From NCBI GenBank assembly GCA_003859965.1, contig RQYR01000003.1, positions 124,001 through 188,000 on the forward strand: a stretch of 64,000 nt of DNA. Reading direction: 5' to 3'. This DNA is from Comamonadaceae bacterium OH2545_COT-014 (GTDB taxonomy: Bacteria > Pseudomonadota > Gammaproteobacteria > Burkholderiales > Burkholderiaceae_C). The notes under the pieces are model-generated. The model did no database searches, had not been told where the DNA came from, and was given only the letters and a program-made list of their open reading frames with translations. Positions 47,099-55,262 of this stretch are shown one piece after another; position 1 is the stretch's first letter, and every line of letters starts with the position of its first letter. The translations under genes were made by a program, and so were the position numbers.

Positions 47099-47455
47099 AT
47101 GCCTGCCACCATCACCCTCTACCACAACCCCAAATGCAGCACCTCGCGCAACGCGCTGGCGCTGCTGCGCGAACGCGGCCTGGCGCCGCGCGTCGTGGAA
47201 TACCTGAACACGCCCCCCAGCCGTGACGAGCTGAAAGCCATTGCGGCGGCCACCGGCGAGCCGCTGCGCGCGCTGCTGCGCACCAAGCAGCCGGAATATC
47301 TGGCGCAAGGGCTGGACAACCCGGCGTTGACTGACGAGCAGCTGCTTGACGCCATGCTGGCGACGCCGGTGCTCATCAACCGCCCCATCGTCGTCACCCC
47401 CAAGGGCGCACGCCTGGGGCGGCCGCTGGAGAAGGTGCTGGAAGTGCTGGATTGA
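47099..47455 (+). CDS. arsC: Arsenate reductase, glutaredoxin-coupled (ArsC)
   Basis: 118 residues. The catalytic Cys is C13 in HNPKCSTSRN, and the three Arg region of RPIVVTPKGARLGRP matches arsenate-binding residues. The fold is Spx/ArsC-like thioredoxin type. It may reduce arsenate to arsenite with glutathione, though chromosomal YfgD-like homologues sometimes lack that role, and no arsB or arsR is nearby. The frame is open to 47018 but the 47099 start matches the family. Confidence 0.9.
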   Translation: MPATITLYHNPKCSTSRNALALLRERGLAPRVVEYLNTPPSRDELKAIAAATGEPLRALLRTKQPEYLAQGLDNPALTDEQLLDAMLATPVLINRPIVVTPKGARLGRPLEKVLEVLD

Positions 47456-47502
47456 CGCGCCGTGCTATCCGGGCACGGCCAGCCGGCGGGTCCCAATCGC
47501 CC

Positions 47503-48000
47503 TCAAGACAGCTTTTTCTGCATCAGCCGCGCCTGGCCCCAGGCCGGATCCAGCGCATAGGGGGTGAAGCCCTGCGCTTCATACATGCGCAGCGCGGGGG
47601 CGTTGCCGTCCAGAACTTCCAGCGTGAGCTTGCACGCGCCACGCTGGCGCGCCTGCGCCTCCACCACGGCAAACATGGCCTGCGCCACGCCCTGTCGGCG
47701 GTGGCTGGACAGCACCACCACATCGTGAATGTTGACCAGTGGCTGCGCGGCAAAGGTGGAAAAGCCCTCCACGCAGTTGACCAGCCCCACGGCCTGGCGC
47801 GCCGCGCCTTCGCCCGCCCAGGCCAGCACGGAAAACAGGTGCGGCCGCGCTGCCATGGCCGAAACCAGCCGCGCTTTGACAGCAGCGCCCAGCGGCTCGC
47901 TGCCGCCGGCGGGCTCACTGGCGTAAGCATCCAGCAGTCGGACGATGGCGGCCGCGTCGGCCGGGTCATGGTAGTTGGCGAGAGTGACGGTCAAAGGCAT
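47503..48000 (-). CDS. GNAT-family N-acetyltransferase
   Basis: 165 residues. The acetyl-CoA binding part is VVLSSHRRQGVAQAMFAVVEA (about 95-115) and the C-terminus has NAPALRMYEAQGF. Substrate unknown. It converges with the arsC gene. The start at 48000 begins MPLTVTLANYHDPADAAAIV, typical of the family. Confidence 0.88.
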   Translation of the reverse strand: MPLTVTLANYHDPADAAAIVRLLDAYASEPAGGSEPLGAAVKARLVSAMAARPHLFSVLAWAGEGAARQAVGLVNCVEGFSTFAAQPLVNIHDVVVLSSHRRQGVAQAMFAVVEAQARQRGACKLTLEVLDGNAPALRMYEAQGFTPYALDPAWGQARLMQKKLS

Positions 48001-48408
48001 GGCAATCTCCGCATGGCGAACAGGGCAGGCGCGCCGCAGGCACAGGCGCCGGTGGCTGCGGGCAAGCTCCCTTGTTCATGCATGGCAAAAAAAGCCGCCA
48101 TTCTGGCGCAGCGGCCCAGCCGGTCTGGCCTTTGCTTCGCCCTCCGGCCTGATGCGCTCCATGGCCGATGGCCTGGATGAATGGGTTTGGTGATGCGCTG
48201 CTGCCAAGCTGCTGCCAACGGCGACCAGGCGCTTGGCGCGATGGCCGTTTTGCCTCACGGCAGCCAACCCGGCGATGCTGCACGCCCAATGCGCGCGCCA
48301 GCCCGCGAAATGCCGCTTTGTCTCCGCCTTCTTGGGGGATCAAGCGCAAACCATGCCTCGGCGTGGGCCATGGGCCCACGCTCTCCAGCCCGTTTTTTTA
48401 GGCGGCTT
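48001..48408. other. Region without a recognisable gene
   Basis: About 400 bp between the GNAT start and the end of hemP. Several short open frames overlap but none shows a family motif or good start. A 9-bp hairpin (GCGTGGGCC / GGCCCACGC, 48361-48381) lies 28 bp past the hemP stop without a T-run on the minus strand. On the plus strand a T-run follows ten bases later. Confidence 0.5.
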
Positions 48409-48603
48409 TTATTTGGTGAGGATCAGCTTGCCCAGCTTGGTGGCTTGCAAGCGGTACACCGCGCCGTTGTGGCGGATCTCGACCTGCTTGCGGCCTTGCA
48501 GCAGGTGGTCGCTGGTCAGCGAGACGGGCGCCGGCATGGCCGCTGGCAGCGGCGCGCGTTTGCCGACGGCCGGGCAGGCGGGCGTGTCATGGGTGCTTCG
48601 CAT
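48409..48603 (-). CDS. hemP: Hemin uptake protein HemP
   Basis: 64 residues. The conserved C-terminal half SDHLLQGRKQVEIRHNGAVY and LQATKLGKLILTK matches the HemP family, small cytoplasmic proteins of heme-uptake loci that in rhizobia and Burkholderia act as positive regulators of heme receptor genes. The start has AGGAG upstream. It is the last gene after tonB, exbB and exbD, 33 bp from exbD. A heme receptor gene is not in the window. Confidence 0.9.
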   Translation of the reverse strand: MRSTHDTPACPAVGKRAPLPAAMPAPVSLTSDHLLQGRKQVEIRHNGAVYRLQATKLGKLILTK

Positions 48604-48635
48604 GGCGGTTGCTCCTGACAAGGGAAATGACGTCC

Positions 48636-49052
48636 TCACGGAGAGGTCTTGGGTTCGGTAATGAAGCCGATCTTTTTCAAGCCGGCTTGCTGCGCGGCGG
48701 CCATGGCCTGGGCCACGCGCTCGTAGCGCACGTCCTTGTCGCCACGGATGTGCAGGTCGGGCTGCGGGTTCTTGGCCGCTTCGGTGGCGAACAGCTTGGC
48801 CAGCTGTTCGTCGTCGATCTGGCTGGTGTCAATGAAGTAGCGGCCATCGGCCTGCACCGACAGGTTGAGCACCATGGGCTTGGTGTCTTCCGGCACGTTG
48901 CTGGCGCGCGGCAGTTCCACGTTGACCGCGTGCTTGAGCACGGGCACGGTGATGATGAAGATGATGAGCAGCACCAGCATCACGTCGATGAACGGGATCA
49001 TGTTGATCTCGGCCATGACGTCGTCGGTGTCTTCGGTAACGGAACCGGCCAC
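48636..49052 (-). CDS. exbD: ExbD biopolymer transport protein
   Basis: 138 residues. An N-terminal cytoplasmic segment with INMIPFIDVMLVLLIIFIITV (one membrane helix, about 17-40, with the essential Asp in FIDVM) is followed by a periplasmic domain. ExbD with ExbB forms the proton channel that energises TonB. It begins 14 bp after exbB ends, on the minus strand. Confidence 0.95.
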   Translation of the reverse strand: MAGSVTEDTDDVMAEINMIPFIDVMLVLLIIFIITVPVLKHAVNVELPRASNVPEDTKPMVLNLSVQADGRYFIDTSQIDDEQLAKLFATEAAKNPQPDLHIRGDKDVRYERVAQAMAAAQQAGLKKIGFITEPKTSP

Positions 49053-49066
49053 GGTCAGTGCTCCTG

Positions 49067-49783
49067 TCAGGCTTTCTTCATGCGGACGACGTTGCCGTCA
49101 GCCGCGGCGGTGGTTACGCGCGCGCCCGTCACGTAGTAGGCATGCAGGTCATGCGCGAAGCGGTTGAGCTTGACCAGGATGTGCTTGTTGCCGCGCACCA
49201 GCGCGTTGTAGCCCAGCACGGCCGGAATGGCCACGGCCAGGCCGAGCGCGGTCATGATGAGCGCCTCGCCAATGGGGCCGGCCACTTTGTCGATGCTGGC
49301 CTGGCCCGCCGCGCCAATGCTCATCAGCGCGTGGTAGATGCCCCAGACAGTGCCGAACAGCCCGACAAAGGGCGCGGTGGATCCCACCGAGGCCAGCACG
49401 GCCAGACCGGCCTGCATGCGGGCGGTGGCCACGTCGATGCTGTTGCGCAGCGCGCTCAGGATCCAGTCGCTCACGTCCAGCGAATCATGCAGTTGCGCGC
49501 GGGTGGCGCGGTGATGGGCCGCGGCTTCGCGGCCTTCGATGGTGAGCTCGCGAAACGGGTTGCCCGGCTCGTTGCCCAGCTTGCCCAGCGCCTCGGCCAT
49601 GTCGGATGAGTGCCAGAACGATTCGACGCGCGCCGCCTGGCGCTTGGCGCGCATGATGTCCAGCGCCTTGATGACGATGACGATCCATGACAGCACCGAC
49701 ATGCTCACCAGCGCCAGGAACACGCCGCGCGTGACCCAGTCACCCTGCGTCCAGACGTGCATCAGACCAAATTGCGAGTTCAT
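49067..49783 (-). CDS. exbB: ExbB biopolymer transport protein
   Basis: 238 residues with three membrane helices (about 17-39, 132-152 and 172-194). The MotA/TolQ/ExbB core SVGSTAPFVGLFGTVWGIYHA is near 129-149. The start at 49783 (MNSQFGLMHVWTQGDWV) is favoured over 49831. It is followed by exbD and preceded by tonB 8 bp upstream. Confidence 0.95.
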   Translation of the reverse strand: MNSQFGLMHVWTQGDWVTRGVFLALVSMSVLSWIVIVIKALDIMRAKRQAARVESFWHSSDMAEALGKLGNEPGNPFRELTIEGREAAAHHRATRAQLHDSLDVSDWILSALRNSIDVATARMQAGLAVLASVGSTAPFVGLFGTVWGIYHALMSIGAAGQASIDKVAGPIGEALIMTALGLAVAIPAVLGYNALVRGNKHILVKLNRFAHDLHAYYVTGARVTTAAADGNVVRMKKA

Positions 49784-49791
49784 TTTTTGCG

Positions 49792-50580
49792 TTACTCCGT
49801 AAGAACGTAATTGATGGGGACGTTGAACCACATGGCCTCGGGCACGCCGTTGCGCGTGCCCGGCCTGAAGCGCCAGCGGTCACGCACGGCTTCCAGCGCC
49901 CCCTGGTCCAGCCGCTCGAAGCCGCTGGACTTGTGTAGGCGCACCTCCTTCGGAAGACCGTCGGCGCCAACCAGCACGCGCAGGATGACGCGGCCGGTTT
50001 CCCCCAGGCGCCTGCTCATCGGCGGGTAAGGCGGCCTGGGATTGTTCAGGTACGAGGCATTGCTGGACGGCAGGACGATGCTGGGCGGCGCCGGTGGGCC
50101 GGGCGGCCCCGGCGGACTGACGGGCGCCGCCGGCGCGGGCGGCGCTTCAACCGGCGGCGGAGGCGGCGCCGGCGGCGCGGGCGGCACGGCCATGGCCGTG
50201 GGCGAGGCATCGGCCACCGGCAGCGGCGTTGGGGCCGGCGCGGGAGGCGCGGGCGCACGCTTGGGCGCGGGCTTCACGCGCGGTTTGGGCGGCTTGGGTG
50301 GTGCGGGCGGCGGTGGCGGGGCCGGCGGTGGCGGCGGCGCGGGCACGGGCGGCGCTGGCGGGGCCGGCGGCGCCTCTTCAACAATGGGAATGGCCGGCGT
50401 GATGAGTTCGGCCATGACCACCGGCGCGGGCTCTTTGGCTTCGGCCACGCGCATCAGCAGGCCGTTTTGCAAAGCCCACAGTGCCGCGCCATGCGCCAGC
50501 ACCACGCCACCGGCAATCAGCACGTTGCGCGCCATACGGGGCGTGGCCGTGGAAGAAGCAGACAAGGCGGAGGAATTCAT
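49792..50580 (-). CDS. tonB: TonB energy transducer
   Basis: 262 residues. The N-terminal helix (VLIAGGVVLAHGAALWAL, about 20-37) anchors it in the inner membrane; a very Pro/Ala-rich spanning region (about 62-188) crosses the periplasm; the C-terminal TonB domain (LGETGRVILRVLVGADGLPK, then RWRFRPGTRNG) contacts outer-membrane receptors. It powers iron and heme uptake. The start at 50580 has AGGAATT upstream, weak, but fits the family. Confidence 0.93.
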   Translation of the reverse strand: MNSSALSASSTATPRMARNVLIAGGVVLAHGAALWALQNGLLMRVAEAKEPAPVVMAELITPAIPIVEEAPPAPPAPPVPAPPPPPAPPPPPAPPKPPKPRVKPAPKRAPAPPAPAPTPLPVADASPTAMAVPPAPPAPPPPPVEAPPAPAAPVSPPGPPGPPAPPSIVLPSSNASYLNNPRPPYPPMSRRLGETGRVILRVLVGADGLPKEVRLHKSSGFERLDQGALEAVRDRWRFRPGTRNGVPEAMWFNVPINYVLTE

Positions 50581-50873
50581 GAGATGGGGGAAACGGGCGC
50601 GCCGCATGCGAGTGCCGCAGGAACTGCGCCAGCCACGGCTGCCAGTCAGTACGGCCGCAGCCTGGGAAGAAAACTTACCGAAATGCCATGGAGCCGATCC
50701 CGCCGCAGCGATGCACGGCCGCGCCCGGCGACGGACGGAAGCCTTCATGCCGCACGGCCAGGCATTGCAGGAGAAACATCGTGGTATTCATGGGTGATTG
50801 CTGAAAGGAGAAGGGCCGGGATGAGGGCGATACAGACCCGGCGGAAATCCGCCGTAACGCCCCGGCTGGCCCG

Positions 50874-50954
50874 CTAGCGCCGCAAGACCCACCAGAGCGA
50901 GCCCAGCACACAGGCCAAGCCCCCAGCCAGAGCGAACAGTGCGGATGCCGCCAT
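50874..50954 (-). CDS. 26-aa membrane peptide downstream of bfd
   Basis: MAASALFALAGGLACVLGSLWWVLRR is one hydrophobic helix with a Trp-Trp and Arg-Arg end, typical of a small single-pass inner-membrane peptide. A strong Shine-Dalgarno (GGGAGGAGA) lies 6 bases before its ATG. It starts 17 bp after the bfd stop on the same strand, so is probably co-transcribed under the same iron control, and it precedes tonB by 293 bp. It is too short for routine gene callers. Function is unknown. Confidence 0.65.
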   Translation of the reverse strand: MAASALFALAGGLACVLGSLWWVLRR

Positions 50955-50971
50955 GTGATGTCTCCTCCCGT

Positions 50972-51190
50972 TCATGCCCCCACGCTGGCGTGGCAGGCGG
51001 TTTGCATGTGCAGCGCCGCCACGGGATGGCTTGCGCTGCATTGCGCCACGATCTCGCGGGCGCAGTCTTCACAGGCGCCACAGCAGGTGGCCACGCCCAG
51101 CTCAAGCTGTATGTCGTCAAACCCCATGCCGGCATGGGCATGGCGGACGATGTCGCGGTCGGAAACACGATTGCAGACACAGACGATCAT
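50972..51190 (-). CDS. bfd: Bacterioferritin-associated ferredoxin
   Basis: 72 residues. The Bfd [2Fe-2S] ligands are C4, C6, C37 and C40 in CVC and CCGAC; two more Cys (C36, C43) flank them. Bfd donates electrons to bacterioferritin to release stored iron under iron limitation. The start has AGGAG nine bases upstream. The bacterioferritin gene is not in the window. A candidate Fur box lies upstream. Confidence 0.92.
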   Translation of the reverse strand: MIVCVCNRVSDRDIVRHAHAGMGFDDIQLELGVATCCGACEDCAREIVAQCSASHPVAALHMQTACHASVGA

Positions 51191-51237
51191 GGCAACGAGA
51201 CTCCTGCGTGGGTGGTTTTCGAATGAATGCCATTGTA

Positions 51238-51256
51238 AATACAAATGGCTCGCATT
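51238..51256. promoter_or_regulatory. Candidate Fur box upstream of bfd
   Basis: The minus strand reads AATGCGAGCCATTTGTATT, close to Fur sites I recall from Burkholderiales, and matches the classical 19-bp consensus at 12 positions. It lies 48 bp upstream of the bfd start, about the same distance as the stronger Fur box at 12525 has from its operon. Confidence 0.5.
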
Positions 51257-51466
51257 CATGAAGTCTATCGCACAAAAACGCTTTTCCAAACAGGGTTGGA
51301 GCGTCTTGACGGCGCTGCCGTCATGTGGTTGCCGTGTGTGTGACTGGCCTGCGCGATGGCGGTAAAGCGGTCAGCAGGCAAGGGGCAAACAGAGCCGCCC
51401 CGGCCCGGAATGAGCGGTTTCAGCCGCTTTGCTTGTTCGCGCTCAACATGCGCTCGCCCGGCGAAG

Positions 51467-53254
51467 TCACTCCGCGTAACGCTGCATCACGTAAGTGCCT
51501 GGCGCGTCGCCAAGCGCCGATGCCGCCCGGATGGCCTGGGCCGGCATGCGGGCCGACGAGCGCGCGGCCAGCCATTGCTGCCAGGCCGGCCACCACGAGC
51601 CTTCATGGCGCGGCGCGGTAGCGGCCCACTCGTCAGCGGACTGCCAAGGCGCGCTGGCGGGGCGCACGGCCAGCTGGTAATGCCGACGCGGGTGGCCCGG
51701 CTCGGAAATGATGCCGGCGTTGTGTCCGCCGTTGGTCAGGGCAAAGGTCACTTCGGCGTCGGCCATCAGGCGGTGAAGCTTGTACACCGAGCGCCAGGGC
51801 GACACATGGTCGCGCTGCGTGCCCACGGCGAAAACCGGCATGCGCAAGTCGCCCAGCGAAATGGCGCGCCCATCCACCCGGTAACGGCTGTTGGCCAGGG
51901 CATTCTTCAGGTACAGCGCCACCAGGTATTCATGGTGCATGCGGGCGGGCATGCGCGTGGTGTCGGCGTTCCAGGCCATAAGGTCATTGCCCTGGTCGCG
52001 CTCGCCCATGAGGTACTCGCGCATCAGCCGTGTCCAGACCAGGTCGCGCGAGTGCAGAAACTGGAACGAGCCAGCCATCTGCTTGCCCGTCAGGAAACCC
52101 TGCCCGCGCATCAGCTCCTTGAGCAAGTTCACCTGCCCTTCGTCGATGAACAGCCCCAGCTCGCCCGGCTCGGTGAAGTCGGTCTGGGCGGCCAGCAGGG
52201 TCAGCGTATGGGGTGCGGCCAGTGACGGATAGCCTTGCACGCCACCGCGGCGCGCCAGGGCCGCGGCCGCCATGGTCAGCAGCGTGCCGCCCAGGCAGTA
52301 ACCCATGGCATGCAGAGGCGGCGCGGCCTTGGCGCCGGCCGGGCGCGGCGCGTCCGCCTGCGCGGCGGCCATGGCGTCCAGCACACCCAGTCGCAGGTAG
52401 TCGTCCATGCTCAGGTCGTGGTCGCTCTCGTCCGGGTTGCGCCACGACACCATGTACACCGTATGCCCCTGCTCCACGAGGTAGCGCGCCATGGAGTTGT
52501 GGGGCGAGAGGTCAAGGATGTAGTACTTCATGATCCACGAAGGCACGATCAGCACCGGCTCGGGATACACGGTTTCGGTTTGTGGCGCGTAGCGGATCAG
52601 CTCGATCAGCCGGTTGCGAAACACCACCTTGCCCGGCGTCACGGCCATGTTGCGCCCCACGGCATGGCGCGTGTTGGCAGTGGCCGGATCCGGCGCGCCG
52701 GGCGTGCGGCCCGCGTCGGCCAGCCAGTTGTGCCAGCCTTGCAGCAAGGGCGCGCCCCCGGAGGCGGCGGCATGGCGCAGCACCACGGGGTTGGTCAGCA
52801 GGCCGTTGGCCGGCGTCAGCATGCCCAGCCACTGGCGCGCGAAGAAGTCCACCATCTGCGTGTGGTGCCCGCTCACGCCCGGCACCTGGGCGGCTTCGCG
52901 CCAGAACGCCTCGGCATTGCGGAAGCCGGCGCGCCACTGGCTGAACGGCCACTCGGCCCAGGCTTCGGCGCGAAAGCGCGGGTCATCGTCATGCAGGCCG
53001 GCGCCTGTGCTTTCGCCATCGTGCAGGCGCCAGGTGTCCGCGGCCAGCTTGGCTGCCAGCCCTGCCAGCTCCATCTGGCGGCCGGGCGATGCGCCCAGGT
53101 GCCAGGCCCAGTCGGCCAGTGCCAAGCCCAGCGCAATGGGCGAGAGGTTGCCCGTCAAGGGCGCCACGCTGGTGTGCACCAGGCGGTCAAGGCGTTGCGT
53201 GGGGGTTTCGGTATCAGCAGGGGCGGCGGCAGGCAAGGAAACGTTGGCGTTCAT
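51467..53254 (-). CDS. phaC: Polyhydroxyalkanoate synthase, class I type
   Basis: 595 residues. The N-terminal PhaC domain (about 90-260) precedes an alpha/beta hydrolase core. The nucleophile is C320 in GYCLGG, the lipase-box variant of PHA synthases; the catalytic Asp is near TQRDHVSPW and the His in NGGHNAG. It polymerises (R)-3-hydroxyacyl-CoA into PHA granules. No phaA, phaB or phasin gene is adjacent, so it stands alone here. The start at 53254 is preceded by ACTACGGAGAG, an acceptable ribosome-binding site. Confidence 0.9.
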   Translation of the reverse strand: MNANVSLPAAAPADTETPTQRLDRLVHTSVAPLTGNLSPIALGLALADWAWHLGASPGRQMELAGLAAKLAADTWRLHDGESTGAGLHDDDPRFRAEAWAEWPFSQWRAGFRNAEAFWREAAQVPGVSGHHTQMVDFFARQWLGMLTPANGLLTNPVVLRHAAASGGAPLLQGWHNWLADAGRTPGAPDPATANTRHAVGRNMAVTPGKVVFRNRLIELIRYAPQTETVYPEPVLIVPSWIMKYYILDLSPHNSMARYLVEQGHTVYMVSWRNPDESDHDLSMDDYLRLGVLDAMAAAQADAPRPAGAKAAPPLHAMGYCLGGTLLTMAAAALARRGGVQGYPSLAAPHTLTLLAAQTDFTEPGELGLFIDEGQVNLLKELMRGQGFLTGKQMAGSFQFLHSRDLVWTRLMREYLMGERDQGNDLMAWNADTTRMPARMHHEYLVALYLKNALANSRYRVDGRAISLGDLRMPVFAVGTQRDHVSPWRSVYKLHRLMADAEVTFALTNGGHNAGIISEPGHPRRHYQLAVRPASAPWQSADEWAATAPRHEGSWWPAWQQWLAARSSARMPAQAIRAASALGDAPGTYVMQRYAE

Positions 53255-53630
53255 GGCTCACTACGGAGAGAAGAAATACAACCCGGGCTGCGCGGGCCGA
53301 TGCCGGCGCAGCGGTAGCGCGGCCACTCGGGCGCGCGCCTGACGCGAGTATCCCGGATGCGCGCCATGCCCCAAGCACAAGTCTTGACTTGCATCAACAC
53401 TGGCATGGCGCCGCCCTGCAACATCACCGGCCAGCAGCCCGCGCGCTGCACCGCCCGCCGCCAAAGCCTTTTCACGGCCTCGGCGCGCACCGGCACAGAA
53501 AAGAAAGGACGGGCTGGCAACGCTGCAAGGGCCGCCCCATTCCGCCTTTCCTTCTGCCCTTTCGCCGGTGGCAACAAAGTCGTGAACAGGCTCGCGGGCC
53601 GGGCGCACAACAAAAGCCAAGGAGACAAGC
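53255..53630. other. Divergent control region of phaC and the PaaK-like gene
   Basis: About 375 bp without a convincing gene. It should hold both promoters. I see no strong palindrome or terminator. Confidence 0.45.
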
Positions 53631-53675
53631 ATGGCCCCCGCCACCCACGCGCCGTTTCGGCCTGCCGCGCCATGA
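53631..53675 (+). CDS. 14-codon leader ORF before the PaaK-like ligase
   Basis: It has a very good Shine-Dalgarno (CAAGGAGA, 6 bases before ATG) and encodes MAPATHAPFRPAAP. Its TGA overlaps the ATG of the ligase (ATGA at 53672-53675). The ligase start itself has no Shine-Dalgarno, so ribosomes probably reach it by termination-reinitiation. It may also be a relic of a longer frame-shifted N-terminus. Confidence 0.45.
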   Translation: MAPATHAPFRPAAP

Positions 53676-55081
53676 ACGCGGTGTTTGACCCCCTGCATCT
53701 GCAAGCGGCCATCCTGGACGTGATGGCCGCCGGCCGCATCCCCCCCGCCTTGCTGCAACAGCGCCAGCGCCTGCGGCTGGCGCGCCTGCTGGATGCCGCA
53801 CGCGCCCAATCGGCCTTTTACCGCAAGCGGTTGCCCCGGCGGGCCGACAGCCTGCGTCATGTGCCCCCCGTCACGCGCGGCGAGCTGATGGCGCACTTCG
53901 ACACCTGGGTCACCGACCCCGCGCTGCGTCTGGACGAATTGCGCGCTTTCACCGCCGACGCCTCCCGCCTGGCCGACCCCTGGCAAGGCCGTTACGTGGT
54001 GTGGGAAAGCTCCGGCACCAGCGGCCAGCCGGGCCTGTTCGTGCAGGATGCTGCCGCCATGGCGGTGTACGACGCGCTGGAAGCCGTGCGCCACCGCGTC
54101 CCGCCGCGCGCCGCCAGCGGCCTGGCGGGCGGCTGGTTCGGCAGCTTCATGCCGCTGGAATGGCTGGGGGCCACGGACCGGGCGGCCCTGGTCACGGCCA
54201 CGGGCGGGCACTTTGCCAGCGTGGTCACGTTCGAGCGGCTACGCCGCATCAACCCCTGGCTGGCGCAAGGCGCGCGCAGCTTCAGCATCATGCAGCCCCT
54301 GCCCGCGCTGGTGGACGAGCTCAACGCCTTCCAGCCCACGGTGCTGGCCACCTACCCCACGGCCGCGGCGCTGCTGGCCGAGGCGGCGGCGCAAGGCGCC
54401 CTGCACATCCGCCCGCGCCACATCATCACCGGCGGCGAAACCCTGGGCGCGGCCGCCCGGGCGCGCATCACCCAGGCCTTTGGCGCGCCCGTGCGCAGCA
54501 GCTACGGCGCCTCCGAATGCCTGACGCTGGCCTGGGAATGCGCGCACGGCCACCTGCACCTGAACGCCGACTGGGTCTTGCTGGAGCCCGTGGACGAACG
54601 GGGGCATGCCGTGCCGCCCGGACGCCCCTCGCACAGCGTCTGGCTGACCAACCTGGCCAACCTGGTGCAGCCCCTGATCCGCTACGACTTGGACGACCGC
54701 ATCACCTTGCACGCCCAGCCCTGCGCCTGCGGCTCGCCGCTGCCCGTGATCGACGTGCACGGGCGCTGCGACGATGTGCTGCGCCTGGCCGCCCCGCCGC
54801 CCGAAGGCGGCACGGTGAGCCTGCTGCCCCTGGCGCTGACCACGGTGCTGGAAGAAGCCGGCCTGTTCGACTTTCAACTCTTCCAGCAGGGCCCCCGCAC
54901 CCTGCTGCTGCGCCTGCCCCTCACCGGCGCCGCCGCCACGGCCGCCGCCGCCCGCGGGCGCGCCGCCCTGCAAGCCTTTGCCGCGGCCCAGGGCGCGCCA
55001 GGCGTGCGCGTGCATGTGGAAACCGGCTGCGACCTGCCACGCGGCGCCAGCGGCAAGGCCTGCCGCATCCTGCTGGAATGA
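53672..55081 (+). CDS. Phenylacetate-CoA ligase-like AMP-forming enzyme (PaaK family)
   Basis: 469 residues. ANL-type P-loop ESSGTSGQPGLF (about 110-121), SSYGASECLTLAWEC as adenylation motif (A8 region follows as RYDLDDRI), and the C-terminal GRCDDVLRL hinge. It probably adenylates an aryl acid and passes it to CoA or another acceptor. The start at 53672 is weak in ribosome-binding signal and overlaps a 14-codon ORF. It lies divergent from phaC. The frame is open back to 53357. Confidence 0.85.
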   Translation: MNAVFDPLHLQAAILDVMAAGRIPPALLQQRQRLRLARLLDAARAQSAFYRKRLPRRADSLRHVPPVTRGELMAHFDTWVTDPALRLDELRAFTADASRLADPWQGRYVVWESSGTSGQPGLFVQDAAAMAVYDALEAVRHRVPPRAASGLAGGWFGSFMPLEWLGATDRAALVTATGGHFASVVTFERLRRINPWLAQGARSFSIMQPLPALVDELNAFQPTVLATYPTAAALLAEAAAQGALHIRPRHIITGGETLGAAARARITQAFGAPVRSSYGASECLTLAWECAHGHLHLNADWVLLEPVDERGHAVPPGRPSHSVWLTNLANLVQPLIRYDLDDRITLHAQPCACGSPLPVIDVHGRCDDVLRLAAPPPEGGTVSLLPLALTTVLEEAGLFDFQLFQQGPRTLLLRLPLTGAAATAAAARGRAALQAFAAAQGAPGVRVHVETGCDLPRGASGKACRILLE

Positions 55082-55262
55082 ATGGGCGCCACCCGGCCAC
55101 CGGCAATGCTGAAACGCCCTGACACAAACCGGCCCGGCCCTTGCGGCAGGATCGCCCGTTGTGCACCAGCGGCTCTCCATGTCTTCTGTTTTCAAAAGCG
55201 CCCACCAACGCCCCTTGGCAGGCAGATGCGAGGGCATCGCCTCACCCCGATGGTTATGTTTG

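Noticed and set aside
48361-48381. Hairpin behind hemP as a terminator
   Set aside because: Stem is perfect but no T-run follows on the minus strand.
48181-48618. Plus-strand frames opposite hemP
   Set aside because: Shadow of hemP and of the non-coding stretch; no conserved motif.
50675-50911. Minus-strand frame between tonB and the 26-aa peptide (MNTTMFLLQCLAVRHEG...)
   Set aside because: No Shine-Dalgarno at its internal ATG at 50791 and no family; probably the tonB leader.
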